Shown here: one piece after another, positions 60,361 through 64,000 of the stretch
How positions within the stretch are numbered: position 1 is the first letter of the stretch
Layout of the letters: every line of letters starts with the position of its first letter
Assembly (NCBI GenBank): GCA_963807155.1
Contig: CAWEAZ010000025.1
Span: 1 to 64,000 of the forward strand
Source of the DNA: JACCZX01 sp963807155
GTDB taxonomy: Bacteria > Pseudomonadota > Gammaproteobacteria > Burkholderiales > Burkholderiaceae_F
Length of the DNA stretch: 64,000 bases
Direction: 5' to 3'
Made by a program: the position numbers and the translations under genes
The notes under the pieces: generated by a model
Database searches by the model: none
What the model was told of the DNA's origin: nothing
The model's input: only the letters and a program-made list of their open reading frames with translations

Positions 60361-61677
60361 TCAACTGGTACGCACTTCGCCGTTGCCGAAGACCACGTAT
60401 TTCAGCGACGTCAAACCTTCGAGGCCAACCGGGCCGCGTGCGTGAAGCTTGTCGTTCGAGATTCCGATCTCGGCCCCGAGCCCGTACTCGTAACCGTCGG
60501 CAAAGCGCGTCGAAGCATTGACGATGACCGAGGCCGAATCGACCTCGCGCACGAACCGCATCGCGTTTGCGTAATTCTCGGTGACGATCGCATCGGTGTG
60601 CTTGCTGCCGAAGGTGTTGATATGCGAGATCGCTTCCTCGATGCCGGGCAACGTCGAGATCGAAAGAATCGGTGCCAGGTATTCGGTGCGCCAGTCGTCG
60701 TCAACAGCGTCGACGATGCCGGTCACGCCGGACGCTTCGAGGATCGCTCGCGATTCGGGGCAGCATCGGAGCTCCACACCTTTCGACTGGTAGATGCGAC
60801 CTAACTCCGGCAATACCTGCGCGGCGATACTTTGCGCGACCAGCAATGTTTCCATCGTGTTGCACGTGCCATAGCGTTGCGTCTTGGCGTTGTCCGCAAT
60901 CGCGATCGCCTTGGCAACATCGGCGCCGCTGTCAATATAAACGTGGCAAATCCCATCGAGATGCTTCAGCATCGGCACGCGCGATTCGCGCATCAAACGC
61001 TCGATCAATCCACGACCTCCGCGAGGTACCAACAAGTCGATGTGCTCGGTCATCTGCGCCAGCGCACCGACAGCAGCGCGATCGGTTGTATCAACCAGCT
61101 GCACCGCGTCGGCCGGCAAACCCGCGTCAACGACTCCATCGCGGACGATTTTCGCGAGCGCACGATTGCTCTCGATCGCTTCTGAACCACCGCGCAGAAT
61201 CGCCGAATTACCGCTTTTGATGCAAAGTGCCGCGGCATCGACCGTCACGTTCGGTCGGCTTTCGTAAATGATCGCGATAACGCCAAGCGGCACACGCATG
61301 CGGCCGACTTTGATGCCGCTGGGGCGGGGTCTCAACTCGGCAATCTCGCCAATCGGATCGGGAAGACGCGCGACCTGCTCGACACCGACGGCCATCTGTT
61401 CGATTGCATCGTCGTCGAGTGTCAGGCGATCAAGCAGTGCAGTACCGGTACCGGCTTTTCGCGCGCGATCGACGTCAAGCGTGTTGGCGTGCTTAATTTG
61501 CTGTCGGTTCTCGCGTAAGAGCTGCGCAATTTTCAGCAGCGCTTGATCCTTCGCGCAGCTGTCGGCCGCTGACATCGCGGCCGATGCGCTGCGGGCGGCG
61601 CGGCCGATCTGCTGTACGTGACCCAGTACGTCGACCACGTCGGCAGGTTCGATCGAACGAACGACCGCGGAATTCAT
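60361..61677 (-). CDS. proA: Glutamate-5-semialdehyde dehydrogenase
   Basis: A 438-residue enzyme that reduces glutamyl-5-phosphate to the semialdehyde in proline synthesis. The ProA features are VPLGVIAIIYESRPNVTVDA, LCIKSGNSAILRGGSEA, the catalytic Cys in YGTCNTMETLLV and the C-terminal DGYEYGLGAEIGISNDKLHA and RGPVGLEGL. The start overlaps the holA stop by 4 bp. Its partner proC is at 52850. Confidence 0.97.
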   Translation of the reverse strand: MNSAVVRSIEPADVVDVLGHVQQIGRAARSASAAMSAADSCAKDQALLKIAQLLRENRQQIKHANTLDVDRARKAGTGTALLDRLTLDDDAIEQMAVGVEQVARLPDPIGEIAELRPRPSGIKVGRMRVPLGVIAIIYESRPNVTVDAAALCIKSGNSAILRGGSEAIESNRALAKIVRDGVVDAGLPADAVQLVDTTDRAAVGALAQMTEHIDLLVPRGGRGLIERLMRESRVPMLKHLDGICHVYIDSGADVAKAIAIADNAKTQRYGTCNTMETLLVAQSIAAQVLPELGRIYQSKGVELRCCPESRAILEASGVTGIVDAVDDDWRTEYLAPILSISTLPGIEEAISHINTFGSKHTDAIVTENYANAMRFVREVDSASVIVNASTRFADGYEYGLGAEIGISNDKLHARGPVGLEGLTSLKYVVFGNGEVRTS

Positions 61678-62723
61678 TGAACGACGCTCCTAGGCGCATG
61701 GGCGAAGCTCAACGCCAGATCGGTCAATTCTAGCCACACGTTGCTATCGGTCCTGGGTGCAAGCAGACCTTTGGCCAGCCGGTCGATCTCTGCGGCGCGC
61801 AGCAGGGCCGCTTCGAGCGCGTCAACCGAAATCCGCGCGAGTGCCCGCTCGAACAACTTTTCGCGCGGTCCCCACAATCGGTTCTCACGCGCTGCCACAG
61901 AAAACGGACGGCCTGCATCGACGTGCGCTTTCACCCGCAACAGCGTGCGCAGCTCTTCGGAGATAACCCACAGCACCAGCGGAATTGCTTCACCTTCGGC
62001 TTCAAGTCCCGCCATCGTTTTGCGGACACGCGCCGCATCGCCGCTCAACATTGCGATCGGTAACTGAAAAACGTCGTAACGCGCGACGTTCAACACGCTG
62101 TCGGTCACCTGCTCTAGCGTTAATTGGCCGGCGGGATAAAGCAGAGCCAGCTTGATCACTTCCTGGTGCGCCGCGAGCAAGTTGCCTTCGACTTTGTCAG
62201 CCATGAATTCGAGCGCGTCACGGCCCGCGCTTTGATTTTGTTTGGCAAGCCGCTGCGAGATCCATTGTGGCAACTGTGCGCGCTCGATGGTGTCGATCTC
62301 GACCATTACGCCCGCGCGTTCAAGTGCTTCAACCCAGCGCGCCTGCCGGTCGCGCCGCTCCAGCCGCGGCACCGAGACAATCGTCATCACGCCGTCGAGG
62401 GCGTTCGTAGCGTGCGTTTCAAGCGCTTTCGCGCCAGCGACCCCCGGCTTGCCGCTTGGCAGACGAATCTCGACTATTTTCTTCTCTGCGAACAACGACA
62501 ACCCCTGCGCGGCCTCCGCGAGCTTTGACCAGTCGAAGCGGGCATCGGCGTTCAACACGTCGCGCTCCGAGTACCCCAGGCCGCGCGCGGTGCCACGAAT
62601 TGCATCCTGCGCTTCAAGCGACAGCAACGGTTCGTCGCTGGCGACCACGAATACCGGCGGCAACGATCCCGAGCGCTGCGCACGCGTCAACAATCCGGCG
62701 AGGGCATCGTTTCTAACTTGCAC
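61674..62723 (-). CDS. holA: DNA polymerase III delta subunit
   Basis: A 349-residue clamp-loader subunit. Visible features are PPVFVVASDEPLLSLEAQDA, the KIVEIRLPSGKPG strand, QWISQRLAKQNQSAGRDALE and SDSVLNVARYDVFQL in the domain order of HolA. The GTG at 62723 is the likely start (LVQVRNDALAGLL); it overlaps the lptE 3' end by 11 bp, a common arrangement. The frame extends upstream to 62855 without conservation. Confidence 0.93.
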   Translation of the reverse strand: MQVRNDALAGLLTRAQRSGSLPPVFVVASDEPLLSLEAQDAIRGTARGLGYSERDVLNADARFDWSKLAEAAQGLSLFAEKKIVEIRLPSGKPGVAGAKALETHATNALDGVMTIVSVPRLERRDRQARWVEALERAGVMVEIDTIERAQLPQWISQRLAKQNQSAGRDALEFMADKVEGNLLAAHQEVIKLALLYPAGQLTLEQVTDSVLNVARYDVFQLPIAMLSGDAARVRKTMAGLEAEGEAIPLVLWVISEELRTLLRVKAHVDAGRPFSVAARENRLWGPREKLFERALARISVDALEAALLRAAEIDRLAKGLLAPRTDSNVWLELTDLALSFAHAPRSVVQ

Positions 62724-63207
62724 TAAATTTGATTCCCTGTAGCCGGTTGACGATTTGGCGCACCAGATCGCTTTGCATATCGCGGTAAAGCAGCGCTTCC
62801 TCCGACTCTTTCGCGAGCAGTTCGGACTCGTTGAAGCCGATATCACGCCTTGCAATCAACGACGTCGGCGCGATCAGCTCAACGCCCTCCGGATCGACCA
62901 CACGAAACGTTGTGCGCAGCCGCAGTTGATAGTCGCGGGCGCGACCCTGTGCGTTGATTGATAGCACCTCACGCTCGCGTTGCTCGCCGAGCAATTCCAC
63001 AATCGCCTGCGCATCTTTTCTATCCTGCACTACCTTTGCGTTGGTCGAAGACCGTACGACGCGGCTGATCTCGGCGCCGATCGGAGAGTTGATCGGCAAT
63101 GCGAGATACAAGCGCTCGACCGGCAATGTTTGCGAGCCGCGTAGCTGAAAACCGCAACCGTCCAGCAAAAGCATCAGGGCGGCAGCGATCAGAATGCGAC
63201 GCATCAT
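62713..63207 (-). CDS. lptE: LPS-assembly lipoprotein LptE
   Basis: A 164-residue outer-membrane lipoprotein that plugs LptD for LPS export. MMRRILIAAALMLLLDGCGF has lipobox LDGC, followed by QLRGSQTLPVERLYLALPIN and the family's C-terminal ALLYRDMQSDLVRQIVNRLQ. The start ATG 63207 overlaps the leuS stop by one base (TGATG), so it is coupled. Order leuS-lptE-holA is conserved in betaproteobacteria. Confidence 0.94.
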   Translation of the reverse strand: MMRRILIAAALMLLLDGCGFQLRGSQTLPVERLYLALPINSPIGAEISRVVRSSTNAKVVQDRKDAQAIVELLGEQREREVLSINAQGRARDYQLRLRTTFRVVDPEGVELIAPTSLIARRDIGFNESELLAKESEEALLYRDMQSDLVRQIVNRLQGIKFSAS

Positions 63208-64000
63208 CAAACCGCGATCGTGACGAGCTTCGGTCGCACGACCTTGGAGAATTTGACCGGCCGACCGTCGACGAATCGGATCACATTGGCGTCTGCGAGC
63301 GCAGTAGCGGTAATCGCGGCGTCCTCCGCGTGTGTCGGTACTCGGATAGAGCCGCGTACCTTGCCGTTGACCTGCACGACCAGCTCCATCTCGTCCTGCA
63401 CCAAGGCGGACTCGTCCACCTGCGGCCACGGCGCATCGATGATCTCCGTGTGTTCGCGCGCGTATCCCAGCTCGTTCCACAGCGTGTGTGTGATATGCGG
63501 CGCAAGCGGATACAACACTCGCAGCAGGATGCCCATCGATTCACTCATCACCGTCGGGCTCACCGGTGGATGGCTACCGTTGCCGGACTTTGCCTCTTCC
63601 ATCGCATTGAGCATTTTCATTGCTGCCGAAACGACCGTGTTGTAGTGGATCCGTTCGTAGTCGGCGTCGGCTTGCCTGAGGTGCATGTGAATCTCACGCC
63701 GCAACTGCCGATCCTCTCCCGACAGCAACGCGCCGTCGATCGCACCGGCTGGCCTGATTGACCGCATCTGCGCGCCAAAACTCCACAGACGGCGCAAGAA
63801 GCGATGCGTACCGTCGGCGCTCGAGCTCGACCAGGGCGCGCTCTGATCCGGCGGGCCGGCGAACATCACGAACGCCCGCGCAGTGTCCGCGCCGAACCTT
63901 GCAATGATGTCGCGTGGCTCGACGACGTTGTTCTTGCTTTTCGACATCTTCTCGGTGCCGCCGTAATGCACGGGCTCGCCGTCTTCGGCCGCCGTCACCT
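63207..64000 (-). CDS. leuS: Leucyl-tRNA synthetase, C-terminal part (truncated by the window)
   Basis: The C-terminal 263 residues of LeuRS are in view and the gene runs off the right edge. GTEKMSKSKNNVVEPRDIIA holds the KMSKS motif, ADTARAFVMFAGPPDQSAPW the following family block, then the anticodon-binding helical bundle and the C-terminal MELVVQVNGKVRGSIRVPTH domain. The reading frame is open at the edge. It charges tRNA-Leu in the cytoplasm. First gene of leuS-lptE-holA-proA. Confidence 0.96.
   Translation of the reverse strand, partial: VTAAEDGEPVHYGGTEKMSKSKNNVVEPRDIIARFGADTARAFVMFAGPPDQSAPWSSSSADGTHRFLRRLWSFGAQMRSIRPAGAIDGALLSGEDRQLRREIHMHLRQADADYERIHYNTVVSAAMKMLNAMEEAKSGNGSHPPVSPTVMSESMGILLRVLYPLAPHITHTLWNELGYAREHTEIIDAPWPQVDESALVQDEMELVVQVNGKVRGSIRVPTHAEDAAITATALADANVIRFVDGRPVKFSKVVRPKLVTIAV

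Noticed and set aside
1..64000. CRISPR array
   Set aside because: No regularly spaced repeats of 25-40 bp with unique spacers were found. The longest direct repeats are only two copies (28927 and 29174).
1..64000. Prophage or integrative element next to tRNA-Ala
   Set aside because: No integrase, phage structural gene or duplicated tRNA 3' end was seen near 27492.

Overview
The window looks like a chromosomal segment of an environmental betaproteobacterium, probably Burkholderiales-like. The basis is the GC-rich coding sequence and the housekeeping order leuS-lptE-holA-proA-hemJ at the right end. It is supported by a ubiA / proC / PLP-homeostasis protein / pilT-pilU block, a coenzyme B12-dependent ribonucleotide reductase, a PEP-CTERM secreted protein and tripartite-transport (TctC/Bug) debris. 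The assignment rests on recognised families and gene order only.

Layout. 0.1-4.6 kb: a minus-strand redox/detoxification run (azoreductase, pirin, metallo-beta-lactamase-fold hydrolase, alpha/beta hydrolase) divergent from a LysR regulator. 4.7-7.9 kb: GNAT acetyltransferase, exported M28 peptidase, and a membrane protein with a TIR/SEFIR-like C-terminal part. 8-10.6 kb: a four-gene operon with a MacB/LolD-type ABC transporter, a small exported Cys/His-rich protein and a DUF3299 protein. 10.6-20.4 kb: an accessory zone with lipoproteins, a PEP-CTERM protein, a SYLF protein, two serine hydrolases, three copies of a 24-bp palindromic repeat, remnants, and a short gene with an in-frame UGA that I read as a SelW/Rdx-family selenoprotein (18470-18691). 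20.4-28.7 kb: nrdJ, BON protein, CysB-like regulator, VOC and ketopantoate-reductase-like proteins, tRNA-Ala(CGC), AI-2E-family permease. 28.7-30.4 kb: a nearly gene-free patch with a candidate C-rich sRNA, long direct repeats and a TctC fragment. 30.4-37.3 kb: GFA, ParA, PagL, M13 peptidase, aldo/keto reductase. 37.3-41.8 kb: a chromate-resistance operon (ChrB-like, ChrA, ChrB-domain protein, di-haem cytochrome/P460 protein, 5'-3' exonuclease). 41.8-50.5 kb: PEP-mutase-family enzyme, TonB receptor - YfiR - hybrid kinase signalling set, PAS-GGDEF-EAL protein, orphan encapsulated-ferritin-like protein. 50.5-64 kb: broken ugpB, then core genes through leuS, which runs off the right edge.

A striking general feature is the number of single-base frame disruptions in otherwise well-conserved genes: azoreductase, both serine hydrolases, M13 peptidase, exonuclease, TonB receptor, YfiR leader, hybrid kinase twice, UgpB five times, an acidic protein and a lipoprotein leader. 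Several fall in short G or C runs. Protein similarity continues cleanly across each break, so assembly indel errors are the simplest explanation. Real pseudogenes cannot be excluded from sequence alone. Long neighbours such as nrdJ and the GGDEF-EAL gene are intact.

The most interesting single item is the UGA-containing SelW-like gene with a well-spaced Shine-Dalgarno and a bSECIS-like hairpin 21 nt after the UGA. Other leads are the 60-bp displaced copy of the nrdJ 3' end beside the GNAT gene, the encapsulin-less encapsulated ferritin, the candidate sRNA, and the cytochrome-containing chromate operon.
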